43,273 bases of DNA from Ilumatobacteraceae bacterium (GCA_024644465.1 JAHEKY010000017.1:1-43273), one strand, 5' to 3'; positions 23,881 to 32,551 are shown, numbered from the stretch's first letter. Translations and numbers: made by a program. The notes: generated from the sequence alone by a model not told the origin.

Positions 23881-24651
23881 TCAGGTCGGTGCCGGTGTCA
23901 GCACGTCGATGATCGCCCGCGGGCTGCGCCGCTCGGTCAGCCGCACCGCCAGCAACCCGGTCGAGCTGTACGGCCCCGGATGGACGATCGCGTGGCCGAT
24001 CGCGGCGACGATGCGGTCGTGCTCCGCGATGCGTGCCGCCGCCGCAGCAGGCTCCGCGGTTGCGAGGAACGTCGCCAGCTTCCACGCCTCGCCCCTGGCG
24101 CGGGCGATGCTGAAGTTGATCACCGCGCGATCGACCGCCCCGGACACCTCGTCGACGAAGCGGTAGAGCGGTGAGATGCGGTTCAGCTGGCCCTGGATCG
24201 CTGCCACGTGGCTCGCGAGGACGCGGTTGATCTCGTCGAAGTCCTGACGCAGGCCGGTGATCGCCGGGCCGGGCGCGACGTGCGCCGATGCGATTCCGAG
24301 GTCGAGGTTGATGTGTGCGTTCATCCCGAGCAGCAGGTGCTGGAGCACCGTCGGCCGCCACCGCTCGCCGGCGTCGAACGCCACCTGCCAACTCGCGCTC
24401 GGGCGATCGTCCGCCGCATCGCGCTCGAACCGCTCCCACGCGTCGAGGTACCGGCGCGCGAAGACGGTTGTCAGGTCGACCAAGCGATCGGGCGTCGCGA
24501 ACGCACCGGCCACCAGGCGTGCCCGGACGACGTCGGTGACGCCGAGATACATCGCTGCGAAGTAGCCGGCTGCACTGTCGCGTTCGGACGCCGAGGTCAC
24601 GATCGACCGCATCGCAGCCGCAACCTCGTCCAGCTTGTCGGCGTTGGTCAC
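23881..24651 (-). CDS. DUF5995-like helical protein
   Basis: About 256 aa. It is almost entirely helical. The most conserved-looking parts are AAGYFAAMYLGVTDVVRARL, RWRPTVLQHLLLGMNAHINLDLGIA and FDEINRVLASHVAAIQGQLN. LLGMNAHINLDLGIA followed by F..IN.VL is the hallmark of the uncharacterised DUF5995 family of actinobacteria and bacteroidetes. Conserved His/Asn/Asp in that motif hint at a metal or ligand site. GTG 24651 begins the conserved region; 24726 would add 25 residues. No function is known. Confidence 0.72.
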   Translation of the reverse strand: MTNADKLDEVAAAMRSIVTSASERDSAAGYFAAMYLGVTDVVRARLVAGAFATPDRLVDLTTVFARRYLDAWERFERDAADDRPSASWQVAFDAGERWRPTVLQHLLLGMNAHINLDLGIASAHVAPGPAITGLRQDFDEINRVLASHVAAIQGQLNRISPLYRFVDEVSGAVDRAVINFSIARARGEAWKLATFLATAEPAAAAARIAEHDRIVAAIGHAIVHPGPYSSTGLLAVRLTERRSPRAIIDVLTPAPT

Positions 24652-24836
24652 CGGGTGGTCACCACTGGTCGTGTCGACGTTCGCGGCATCGGCGCCAGCC
24701 TGCCACGCCGGAGCAACCACCTGCACGATCCACTCGCGTCCGTCCGCCGGCCCGGGCCTGTCGACATCGGTCGCGGCGTGCGCGAAGATCGAAAGTCCGC
24801 GGCACGCTCCAGCGCGCCGGGAGTGGAGGGGAAATC

Positions 24837-26114
24837 ATGTTCCGCACGATCCGTTCGCGTCGCGTCGCAGCGCTCGCCGCCGCGCTGGCGCTCGCCGCAA
24901 CCGCGGCATTTGCCAACCCGGTCGACGCCGGCGGCAAGGGCCAGCCGGACCCGGTCCGGTTCGCCACGTTCAACGCCTCGCTGAACCGAGGCGCAGCCGG
25001 CGCACTGGGCATCGAGCTCGCCGCGCCGGGCAGCGCCCAGCCCGACGTGATCGCCGAGATCATCCAGCGGGTGCGCCCCGAGGTGCTGCTGATCAACGAG
25101 TTCGACTTCGATCCGGCCGCACTCGCCGACTTCCAGGCGAACTACCTGTCGGTGCCACACGGCAGCGCCGCGCCGATCGTCTACCCGTACACGTTCATCG
25201 CCCCGTCGAACACCGGCATCTTCTCCGGGTTCGACTACGACAACAGTGGTGCCGCCGGCGACTTCACGCCGAACGACTCCTACGGGTTCGGCTTCTTCCC
25301 CGGCCAGTTCGGCATGGCGGTGCTGTCGATGCACCCGATCGACCACGCCAACGTGCGCACCTTCCAGATGTTCAAGTGGAAGGACATGCCCGGTGCGCTG
25401 CTGCCCGACGACCCGGCGACCGCCGCCCCGGGCGACTGGTACACGCCCGGACCGGAGCTCGACTCCTTCCGGCTGTCGTCGAAGAGCCACTGGGACGTGC
25501 CGATCCAGGTCGGCAAGAAGACGGTGCACTTCCTCGTCAGCCATCCGACGCCGCCGGTGTTCGACGGCCCCGAGGATCGCAATGGCACCCGAAACCACGA
25601 CGAAATCAGGTTCTGGGCGGACTACGTCGGCCCCGGGGCCGCCCAGGGCAGCTACATCTACGACGACAACGGCAACGTCGGCGGGCTGCAGCCCGGTTCG
25701 ATGTTCGTCATCGCCGGCGACCAGAACTCCGACCCGCTCGACGGCGACAGCATCCCCGGCTCGATCCAGCAGTTGCTCGACCATCCCCGGGTCAACACGA
25801 AGGTCACGCCGTCCAGCGCGGGCGGAACCGAGCAGTCGGCGCTCCAGGGCAACGCGAACACGCTGCACCTCAGCGACCCCGCGTTCGACACCGCCGACTT
25901 CTTCGACGGGTTCCCGCCGGCGCCGTTCGGTGGTGCCCCCGGCAACCTGCGCGCCGACTACGTGCTGCCCAGCAAGCAACTGCGGATCACCGACGCCGGC
26001 GTGTTCTGGCCACTGTCGACCGATCCGCTGTTCCCGCTCGCCGGCACATTCCCGTTCCCGTCCTCGGACCACCGCCTGGTCTGGGTCGACGTCAGCCACG
26101 GCGGCTTCGGATAG
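24837..26114 (+). CDS. Secreted endonuclease/exonuclease/phosphatase (EEP) family protein
   Basis: 425 aa. A Sec signal peptide is visible (RSRRVAALAAALALAATAAFANPVDA, likely cleaved after the last Ala). The catalytic motifs of the EEP/DNase I fold appear in order: FATFNASL, LLINEFD (metal-binding Glu), VHFLVSHPTPPVFDG, VIAGDQNSDP (Asp and Asn) and SSDHRLVWVDV (final Asp-His pair). The substrate may be extracellular DNA, a phospholipid or a nucleotide sugar; the motifs do not separate these. GTGGAGGGG precedes ATG 24837. It is followed on the same strand by a secreted 5'-nucleotidase. Confidence 0.88.
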   Translation: MFRTIRSRRVAALAAALALAATAAFANPVDAGGKGQPDPVRFATFNASLNRGAAGALGIELAAPGSAQPDVIAEIIQRVRPEVLLINEFDFDPAALADFQANYLSVPHGSAAPIVYPYTFIAPSNTGIFSGFDYDNSGAAGDFTPNDSYGFGFFPGQFGMAVLSMHPIDHANVRTFQMFKWKDMPGALLPDDPATAAPGDWYTPGPELDSFRLSSKSHWDVPIQVGKKTVHFLVSHPTPPVFDGPEDRNGTRNHDEIRFWADYVGPGAAQGSYIYDDNGNVGGLQPGSMFVIAGDQNSDPLDGDSIPGSIQQLLDHPRVNTKVTPSSAGGTEQSALQGNANTLHLSDPAFDTADFFDGFPPAPFGGAPGNLRADYVLPSKQLRITDAGVFWPLSTDPLFPLAGTFPFPSSDHRLVWVDVSHGGFG

Positions 26115-26243
26115 CAGGCGCGACGGTCGGCGGCGCGTCGTCCGGCGCCCGCCGGCCGGCCACGCGTTCTCCGACCCTCGTGAGATCGGCTACGTTCGCG
26201 CGTCGGCGGGAGGGAACAGGTTGCTTGCCGCCACGACCATCCT

Positions 26244-26269
26244 CTGATTCGGGTCACTGATTCAGGTCA
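26244..26269 (+). promoter_or_regulatory. 13-base direct repeat upstream of the 5'-nucleotidase gene
   Basis: CTGATTCGGGTCA then CTGATTCAGGTCA, 12 of 13 bases identical and directly adjacent, ending about 20 bases before ATG 26289. It could be a regulator-binding site or part of the mRNA leader. Confidence 0.4.
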
Positions 26270-26288
26270 CTGAGCAAGGGAGAGCACC

Positions 26289-28112
26289 ATGTCCACGAAG
26301 CGAGCAGGCACCGCGCCGACCGCCCGCCGGCGAGTCGTCGTCGGTCTCACGGTCCTCGCGATGTCGATCGGCGCAGCCGCGTACGGGAACACGACGTCGG
26401 CGGCCAGCCACAAGGAGAAGAAGCCGAAGCGCGAGAAGGTCGTCGAACTCCAACTCCTGGCGTTCAACGACTACCACGGCCATGTCGAGGCGAACACGCC
26501 CGGCACGCTCGACGGCCAGCCGGCCGGTGGCGCCGCGTTCCTGTCGACGAAGCTGAAGCAGCTCCGCGAAGGCAACAAGTACAGTCTGACGGTCGCCGCC
26601 GGCGACCTGATCGGCGGCTCGCCCGCCTTCTCGGGCCTGTTCCACGACGAGCCGTCCGTGCACACGCTCAACGAGATGGGTCTCGACATCTCCGGCGTCG
26701 GCAACCACGAGTTCGACGAAGGCGTCGACGAGTTGCTGCGGATGCAGCACGGTGGTTGTCACCCCGTCGACGGGTGTTACTTCCCCGAGCCGTATCCGGG
26801 TGCCGACTTCCAGTGGCTCTCCGCCAACGTCGTCGAGACAGCGACCGGTCAATCGCCGCTGCCGCCGTACAAGATCGAGAAGATCAAGAACGTGCGCGTC
26901 GCGTTCATCGGCATGACGCTCGAGGCGACCGACACGCTCGTCGCAGCGTCGGGCATCGCCGGCTACGAGTTCCTCGACGAGGCCGAGACGGCGAACGCGC
27001 TCGTGCCGATCCTCAAGGCGCAGAAGGTCGAAGCGATCGTCGTGCTGCTGCACGAGGGCGGTTCGCAGACGCCCCCGCCCGGTGATCTCGACGCCTGCGT
27101 CGGCATCTCCGGCCCGATCGTCGCGATCAACGACGCGCTCGACCCCGAGATCGATGCGATCATCACCGGCCACACGCACCTGCCGTACAACTGCGTGCTC
27201 GACGACCCAGCGGGCGACCCGCGGATCGTCACGAGTGCCTACTCGTTCGGCCGGGTCGTCACCGAGGTGAACCTCGTGCTCGACCGCAAGACGCGTGACG
27301 TCCGCCGCGATCTCAGCTCTGCGGCCAACCACGCCGTGATCCAGGCGGGCCCCGCTGTTCCGGCAGGCGCCCGTTCCCTCACGCCGGACAACACGCCGGT
27401 CGAGGCGGATCCTGCGATCCAGTCGATCATCGAAGAGTGGCAACCGCTCGTCGACGCGGCCGGTGGGACGCCGATCGGCACGATCACCGCCGACATCACC
27501 CGCGGTGGAATCCCGACGGGTAGTGATCGCGGCGTCGAGTCGGCGGCCGGCAACCTCGTCGCCGACGCCCAGCTGTGGTCGACGTCGGCCAACGGTGCCG
27601 ATGTCGCATTCATGAACCCGGGCGGTGTCCGGTCGGACCTCACATACGCCCAGTCCCAGGATCCACCGGAAGGCGACGGTGTCGTCACGTTCGGCGAGGC
27701 GTTCACGTTCCAGCCGTTCGGCAACACCCTCATCACGTACGCGATGACGGGGGCGGAGATCATCTCCGTGCTCGAAGAGCAGTGCCAGCCGGCCGGTTCG
27801 AGCCGGCCGTTCCTGCACCTCGGCGTGTCGGACGGGTTCACCTACGACCTGTCGAAGACGATCGCGGCCGGTGACTGTGTTGCGGTCTCGATCACCAACG
27901 TCGAGCTGGACGGCGTCGCGCTGGACCCTGCGGCGACGTACAACGTGACGGTCAACAGCTTCCTCGCCGACGGCGGGGACAACTTCGTCACCCTCGGCGG
28001 CGTCACGTCGCCGCGGCTCGACGGTGGCAACGACCTCAACGCGCTGACGAACTACCTCGGCACGTTCGGGCCGGTGGCGCCACCATCCATCGATCGGGTC
28101 AACGAGGTCTAG
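26289..28112 (+). CDS. Secreted 5'-nucleotidase / UshA-family metallophosphatase
   Basis: 607 aa. A signal peptide (RRRVVVGLTVLAMSIGAAAYG...) is followed by a basic linker (HKEKKPKREK). The N-terminal metallophosphoesterase contains FNDYHGH, GDLIGGSP, GNHEFDEG and GHTHLPY, which supply the two-metal site. The C-terminal 5'-nucleotidase domain contains ESAAGNLVADAQ, MNPGGVRSDL and TFGEAFTFQPFGNTL, the usual substrate-binding blocks. It hydrolyses nucleotides outside the cell to nucleoside and phosphate. GGGAGAG precedes ATG 26289. It is placed after a secreted EEP protein, so the pair could degrade extracellular nucleic acid or nucleotide material. Two strong hairpins follow. Confidence 0.94.
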   Translation: MSTKRAGTAPTARRRVVVGLTVLAMSIGAAAYGNTTSAASHKEKKPKREKVVELQLLAFNDYHGHVEANTPGTLDGQPAGGAAFLSTKLKQLREGNKYSLTVAAGDLIGGSPAFSGLFHDEPSVHTLNEMGLDISGVGNHEFDEGVDELLRMQHGGCHPVDGCYFPEPYPGADFQWLSANVVETATGQSPLPPYKIEKIKNVRVAFIGMTLEATDTLVAASGIAGYEFLDEAETANALVPILKAQKVEAIVVLLHEGGSQTPPPGDLDACVGISGPIVAINDALDPEIDAIITGHTHLPYNCVLDDPAGDPRIVTSAYSFGRVVTEVNLVLDRKTRDVRRDLSSAANHAVIQAGPAVPAGARSLTPDNTPVEADPAIQSIIEEWQPLVDAAGGTPIGTITADITRGGIPTGSDRGVESAAGNLVADAQLWSTSANGADVAFMNPGGVRSDLTYAQSQDPPEGDGVVTFGEAFTFQPFGNTLITYAMTGAEIISVLEEQCQPAGSSRPFLHLGVSDGFTYDLSKTIAAGDCVAVSITNVELDGVALDPAATYNVTVNSFLADGGDNFVTLGGVTSPRLDGGNDLNALTNYLGTFGPVAPPSIDRVNEV

Positions 28113-28121
28113 GAGTCGACC

Positions 28122-28141
28122 CACTGCCTCACGGGGCAGTG
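28122..28141 (+). terminator. Hairpin after the 5'-nucleotidase gene
   Basis: CACTGCC-tcacgg-GGCAGTG, seven pairs, starting 10 bases after the stop codon. Confidence 0.6.
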
Positions 28142-28150
28142 ATCACACGC

Positions 28151-28184
28151 TGACGACCCACCGCCCGCCAGCGGTGGGTCGTCA
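28151..28184. terminator. Strong bidirectional terminator containing a stop codon
   Basis: Fourteen perfect pairs (TGACGACCCACCGC / GCGGTGGGTCGTCA) with a 6-base loop. The right end is the stop codon of the convergent Gfo/Idh gene. Confidence 0.75.
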
Positions 28185-29141
28185 CGCGTGCGTGGCGAGC
28201 ACCTGCTCGACCAACTCCTGGACGGCGAGCGCCTCGGCGAACGTCGCGATGCGGTGCGGTTCGCCGCGCAGCATCTTCGCCAGCTCGCCGAGCTGAGCCG
28301 CGTACGCGTCCGCCGCCAGCGCGGCCCGATCGGTGCTCAACCGATCGACCCACTCGCCGCCGTCGGTCGCCTGCAGCCGGTACCAGTCCCAGATCCGCAA
28401 CGACCCGGACGTCCCTCGGATCGTCAGGTCGACGACGTCCGGGCCGACGCCGCCGCTCGTGCCGGACATCACCACGGGGACACCGTCGGCGTCGAAACGG
28501 GCGAAGGCGTCGGTTTCACTGAGCACTCCGCTCGGCCCGTCGGCGAACGTCACCGCAGCGGTCCCGAGCGTGACCGGGCCGAGTGTCCGGCCGGCGACGA
28601 AGAGGAAGTGCGACACGACCTCACGGATCCAGCCGCCCTGATCCCGGCGCGTCAACCACTGCGCGTTCGCGTGCCATGCCCGCGGCCACTCGGCGAAGTG
28701 CAGCCGGAGGTCGCCGCGCACGACGTCTCCGATCTCACCGGCCCGGACCAGCGCGGCGAGTTCCGTCGCGGACGGCGCGGCGCTGAACACGAAGTTGACG
28801 CCGGCGGGCAGCCCGCTCCGTGCAACCAGTGCGACGAGGGCCCGGCTCTCGGCGACGTCGATGCCGAGCGGCTTCTCGCAGAAGATCGCCGTGTCGGCGG
28901 CAACGCACGCCGCGGCGTACTCGCGATGGAACAGGGGCGGCACGGCGATGTAGACCGCATCGGCTGTATCGATCACGGCCGCGGCATCCGCCATGATGTC
29001 GACCGCATCCGCGTTTTCGGCGCAGGCGCCTGCGTCGGGATCCCACGCCGCGACGAGGTCGAAGTCGGCATGGCGGCCGAATTGCTCGACGAAGCGGGAG
29101 CCGACGGTGCCGAGGCCGATGATGCCGACGCGGTGAGCCAT
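28182..29141 (-). CDS. Gfo/Idh/MocA-family oxidoreductase
   Basis: 319 aa. The N-terminal Rossmann fold is VGIIGLGTVGSRFVEQF (GxGxxG). AVYIAVPPLFHREYAAACVAADTAIFCEKPLG contains the EKP motif in which Lys contacts the nicotinamide and substrate. The C-terminal alpha/beta domain follows, with WIREVVSHFL in the place of the family's catalytic His/Asp region. It oxidises or reduces a sugar or polyol-like substrate with NAD(P). ATG 29141 has CAGAAT with a six-base spacer upstream, so it may be leaderless. Confidence 0.92.
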   Translation of the reverse strand: MAHRVGIIGLGTVGSRFVEQFGRHADFDLVAAWDPDAGACAENADAVDIMADAAAVIDTADAVYIAVPPLFHREYAAACVAADTAIFCEKPLGIDVAESRALVALVARSGLPAGVNFVFSAAPSATELAALVRAGEIGDVVRGDLRLHFAEWPRAWHANAQWLTRRDQGGWIREVVSHFLFVAGRTLGPVTLGTAAVTFADGPSGVLSETDAFARFDADGVPVVMSGTSGGVGPDVVDLTIRGTSGSLRIWDWYRLQATDGGEWVDRLSTDRAALAADAYAAQLGELAKMLRGEPHRIATFAEALAVQELVEQVLATHA

Positions 29142-29203
29142 CGCGCGATTCTGCCAGGCGCTGCGCGCCGCAGGGCGCGCCGGCCGTCGACCGAACCCCG
29201 GTG

Positions 29204-30022
29204 TCAGGCCGCGTGGCCCGCCGTGCTCACCCACGCCCGGGCGAGCGCGTCGCCCTGGTCGTAGGCCAGACCGTGGCACTCCTTCGCGCGCGCCGGATCG
29301 AACAGGTGGTCCGGTCGGCGCACGAGTGCGGCGATGTCGGACGTCGGACGCACGACGGTCACCTCCGCGCCGCGGTGACGACGTTGCCACGCCTCGATCT
29401 CCCGGACGGTGCGCCGTTCGATCAGCCGGCCGGCCGGGCCGAACATCGGGCCGGACATCGGGAGTACGACGAGCAGCCGTGCGGCTCGATCGCCGAGGTC
29501 GGCGCTCGCCATCGATCGCAATCCGCCGTCGACGTAGCGGACGCCATCGATCCGCTGCGGGGCGAGCATCCCCGGTACGGCCGACGACGCGGCGACCAGG
29601 TCGGCGACGCGGTGCTCGTCCCCGCGCAGGGTCTCCCGTCGCAGCGTCGGCAGCGCGACGACGCCGGCGCGCACCGACGGACACAACGTGTCGGCGCCGA
29701 ACACGGCGCGGCAGATCGCGGCCATCCGGCCCCGGCGCAGGTCCGGGCGACGTGGAATCTCGTCCTGGAAGCCCTCGAACGTGTCGATGAAGCGCATTCC
29801 GAGCGCGAGGTGGGCCGCGGCCCAGGCGCCGGCAGACGTCCCGAGCGCGGCGGCGCGGCCGACGTCGATGCCCGCGTCCACGAATGCCTCCGCGATGCCG
29901 AGGTTGAACGCGATGCCGAAGACGCCGCCACCCCCGAACACGGTCGCGAGCTCGGTGGGGCGCCGTCCGGCGAAGGCGGTACTCGCAGGCGGTTCTGCGG
30001 CTCGCCGTTCGCTCGTGGTCAC
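29204..30022 (-). CDS. Patatin-like phospholipase
   Basis: 272 aa. The oxyanion loop FGGGGVFGIAFNLGIAEAF, the nucleophile elbow LGTSAGAWAAAHL (G-x-S-x-G) and the Asp of the catalytic dyad in YVDGGLRS (DGG) are all present in the right order. It is a cytoplasmic or membrane-associated acyl hydrolase acting on lipids. GTG 30022 is supported by GGAGG eight bases upstream; the much longer open frame upstream is an antisense shadow of the dioxygenase gene. Confidence 0.92.
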   Translation of the reverse strand: MTTSERRAAEPPASTAFAGRRPTELATVFGGGGVFGIAFNLGIAEAFVDAGIDVGRAAALGTSAGAWAAAHLALGMRFIDTFEGFQDEIPRRPDLRRGRMAAICRAVFGADTLCPSVRAGVVALPTLRRETLRGDEHRVADLVAASSAVPGMLAPQRIDGVRYVDGGLRSMASADLGDRAARLLVVLPMSGPMFGPAGRLIERRTVREIEAWQRRHRGAEVTVVRPTSDIAALVRRPDHLFDPARAKECHGLAYDQGDALARAWVSTAGHAA

Positions 30023-30151
30023 CTTCGTCACCTCCGTCTGCGTGTCCGCAGTGGTGTCAGCGGCGTGTCCGACACCGAGTGCTGCCGGATCGTCGATTCG
30101 TGGCACCGTCTTCGGGGCCACACCAAGAGATCGGAACAATCGGCAATCGGC

Positions 30152-30169
30152 TTGACACATTTCTTGACG
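30152..30169 (+). promoter_or_regulatory. Paired TTGAC motifs in the patatin/dioxygenase divergent region
   Basis: TTGACACATTTCTTGACG, two TTGAC motifs 12 bases apart, in the 200-base gap between divergent genes. Too far from the dioxygenase -10 to be its -35. Possibly a regulator site. Confidence 0.3.
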
Positions 30170-30211
30170 ATGTCCAGAAACCCCAGCGCAGGAGCGACGC
30201 ATCTCGCGCCC

Positions 30212-30217
30212 TACTGT
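30212..30217 (+). promoter_or_regulatory. -10 box of the phytanoyl-CoA-dioxygenase-like gene (leaderless)
   Basis: TACTGT with a six-base spacer before ATG 30224 and no ribosome binding site. Confidence 0.55.
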
Positions 30218-30223
30218 CGTGAG

Positions 30224-31045
30224 ATGACCACGCTCGCCGATCACCTCGGGGCGATCGCCCGCGATGGCTACACGATCGTTGCCGATGTGTTCGACGCGGC
30301 ACGGGCGGCGGCGATCGTCGCCCGGCTCGACGAGCTCGAGGGCGCGCTGGGGGTCACGCCGGCGGCGAACACGTTCGAGGGCGTCGACACGGTGCGGATC
30401 TACAACCTCCTCGCCCACGGCGCGCTGTTCGAACAGATCGCCACCGACCCGATCGTGCTGCCGATCGTCGAAGGCGTGCTCGACTCCGAGTGCCTCGTGT
30501 CGACGATCTCGTCGATCGCGATCGGGCCCGGCGAATCGGCACAACCGATCCACGCCGACGATCAGATCATGCCGCTCGACAAGCCGCACGTCGCGACCGT
30601 GTGCAACTCGATGTGGGCGCTGACGGACTTCACCGAGGCGAACGGGGCGACGCGGATCATCCCGGGCAGCCACCTCGCCGACCACTCGCCGGAGTACGGC
30701 GCGTCGTTCGAATCCGTGCCCGCTGAGATGCCCCGGGGCAGTGTCCTCGTGTGGCACGGCTCGCTCTGGCACGGAGGGGGAGCGAACACGACCGGCGAAC
30801 GGCGCTGCGGCATCGCGATGAACTACTGCGCAGGATGGGTCCGCCAGCAGGAGAACCAGCAGCTCGGGCTGCCGCTCGACACGATCCGCACGTTCGACCG
30901 CAGGCTGCAACGGCTGTGCGGGTTCGGCACGTACCGCGGATTGATCGGCCACATCGACAAGCAGACACCGGCCCGGCGCCTGCTCGGCGGGCAGTCGGAC
31001 GACGGCATGGTCTGGGACGCGGCCCACGGCGGGCGCGCCGAGTAG
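30224..31045 (+). CDS. Phytanoyl-CoA dioxygenase (PhyH)-family Fe(II)/2-oxoglutarate enzyme
   Basis: 273 aa. DHLGAIARDGYTIVADVFDAARAAAIVARLDELE is the typical PhyH opening. The iron site is IHADDQ (H-x-D), with the distal His in the RGSVLVWHGSLWHGGGANTTGERR segment followed by the Arg that binds 2-oxoglutarate. NSMWALTDFTEANGATRIIPGSHLADH is the central jellyroll signature. It hydroxylates an unidentified substrate, consuming oxygen and 2-oxoglutarate. The start at ATG 30224 is supported by the leaderless box. Confidence 0.93.
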   Translation: MTTLADHLGAIARDGYTIVADVFDAARAAAIVARLDELEGALGVTPAANTFEGVDTVRIYNLLAHGALFEQIATDPIVLPIVEGVLDSECLVSTISSIAIGPGESAQPIHADDQIMPLDKPHVATVCNSMWALTDFTEANGATRIIPGSHLADHSPEYGASFESVPAEMPRGSVLVWHGSLWHGGGANTTGERRCGIAMNYCAGWVRQQENQQLGLPLDTIRTFDRRLQRLCGFGTYRGLIGHIDKQTPARRLLGGQSDDGMVWDAAHGGRAE

Positions 31046-31048
31046 CGG

Positions 31049-31789
31049 TCACCTCGGGTCCGGCACCTCGGTCGCCGCCGTCGGGATCGAGTCGACGCGC
31101 ACCGGCAGGGACGCGAAGAACGCGTCCGCGTGACGTGCCGTCGCCTTCACCATGTAGGAGTTCAGCCCGTACCCGAGCGCTGCGCCCACGCCGAACGGGA
31201 TCGCCCGGCCGACCGCCAGCGCCCCCCGCCGCGTCCCGTACCGGGTCACGATCGCGACACCGATCGCCTTGTTCAGCTGCCGGACGGTCTCGGCCGGCAC
31301 CGAACGACCCGCCGAGCCGCCGAGCCCGCCGCCGAGTTCACTCGCCAGCTTCGTCACCATCGACGTCGCGCCGTCGCCGTACGTCAGGATCGACAACACC
31401 CACAGTCGCCGTTCCTCGACGGTGGCGTCGCGATGGCCGTGCAACGCGGCGATCGTCAAGACGAGGTCGGTGAGGCGTACGGTCGACCACGCCAACTCGA
31501 GCGCGAACGCGGCGGACGTCGTCGCGAGGCCGACGCCCGGCACGGCGGACGCACCGCCGGCGGCAGCGCCCGCGACGCCGAGCTCCTGGCGGAAGCCTGC
31601 CGTCACCGCCTGGACGCGGCCGTCGACGCTCGTGCCGTCCGCGGTGGCCGCACGCAGGAGCGCAGGGCCCCATCGCTGGTGCACGCCCTCTTCGACTGCC
31701 GCGACGATTCGCTGCCCGATCGCAGCGTGCGCGGGCGTCGCGTGCACGACTCGGGGCGCTCGTCTCGAGAACCTCGACGTGCGTCCCAT
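31049..31789 (-). CDS. EcsC-like membrane-associated protein
   Basis: 246 aa. Hydrophobic, Gly/Ala-rich blocks (GVAGAAAGGASAVPGVGLATTSAAFALELAW and AVGRAIPFGVGAALGYGLNSYMVKATARHADAFF) resemble the EcsC family, especially the RxIPF-G-GA-LG-x-N motif. A possible helical segment is RLTDLVLTIAALHG. EcsC-family proteins are poorly understood and sometimes linked to ABC exporters. ATG 31789 has TACGAT seven bases upstream. It converges with the dioxygenase gene (3-base gap) and is divergent from the third NERD gene. Confidence 0.65.
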   Translation of the reverse strand: MGRTSRFSRRAPRVVHATPAHAAIGQRIVAAVEEGVHQRWGPALLRAATADGTSVDGRVQAVTAGFRQELGVAGAAAGGASAVPGVGLATTSAAFALELAWSTVRLTDLVLTIAALHGHRDATVEERRLWVLSILTYGDGATSMVTKLASELGGGLGGSAGRSVPAETVRQLNKAIGVAIVTRYGTRRGALAVGRAIPFGVGAALGYGLNSYMVKATARHADAFFASLPVRVDSIPTAATEVPDPR

Positions 31790-31875
31790 CGACGAGATCG
31801 TAGGCGGCGCCGCCCCCGTGCCCGCCGCGCCGAAGTTTCGGCTTCAGTTGGGCGCTCAGCGGCCGATAGACGTGC

Positions 31876-32475
31876 GTGAACCGCCAGCTGCCCGGTGACT
31901 CCCGGGCGAACCATGTGCTCGGCCTCGAGCCGGCCCCGACGCCCACGCGATGGCTGCAGCGGCCGGTCCTCACGCGTCACGCGGACCGACATCTCGGCGC
32001 CCACCTCGACAAGGAATTGCGCGGGCTCGGCGACGTGCTGCACGACGTCGCGTTCCAGCCGCGTGATGCACGAGTCGACCATGTCGTCGTCGCGCCGTCG
32101 GGCATCTGGCTGGTGGACTCGATCCACCTCACGGGGCGCGTCGAGCGTCGAGCGCACGGCCAGCGCAACAGCGCCGAGCAGCGGCTGTATCTCGATGGCG
32201 TCGAGCGGATGGACCTCGTCGACCAGCTCGGCATCCTCCGCCACGCCCACGGCCGGCTGCGGGCGTTGGACGTCGGCGATGTGCCGATCCACCGCGTGGT
32301 CTGCGTCATCGACGCGGTCTGGCCGTTGATGGGTCGCCCGTTCCAGACCCGCGACGTGTGGATCACCTGGCCGCGCGCGCTGAGCGAGAAGGTCCGCTCG
32401 TCGGGCCTGCTGCCGATCGCCCGCGCCCGGGAGATCGGCCAGCTGATCCGCGAGCGCGTCCCCGAGCACGCCTGA
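31876..32475 (+). CDS. NERD-domain protein, short form (paralogue 3)
   Basis: 199 aa from GTG 31876. It lacks the N-terminal CxxC region of paralogues 1 and 2. The NERD core is LDKELRGLGDVLHDVAFQPRDARVDHVVVAPSGIWLVDSIHLTGRV, followed by RVVCVIDAVWPLMGRPFQTRDVWITWP, which matches the C-terminal part of actinobacterial NERD proteins. The Asp of the nuclease motif is present (VDS), but the usual Lys is Ile. It starts 86 bases from the divergent EcsC-like gene. Start choice is uncertain because no Shine-Dalgarno sequence or clear -10 is visible. Confidence 0.7.
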   Translation: MNRQLPGDSRANHVLGLEPAPTPTRWLQRPVLTRHADRHLGAHLDKELRGLGDVLHDVAFQPRDARVDHVVVAPSGIWLVDSIHLTGRVERRAHGQRNSAEQRLYLDGVERMDLVDQLGILRHAHGRLRALDVGDVPIHRVVCVIDAVWPLMGRPFQTRDVWITWPRALSEKVRSSGLLPIARAREIGQLIRERVPEHA

Positions 32476-32551
32476 GCCCGCTGGCACCGGATTCACAAGA
32501 GCACTAGGGTGGGGGCGACGTGCGAGGGGCCCTCGCGCGAAGGAGGCCACC

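Noticed and set aside
30152-30217. TTGACA/TTGACG as the -35 of the dioxygenase gene.
   Set aside because: The distance to TACTGT is over 40 bases, far beyond the 16-18 base optimum.
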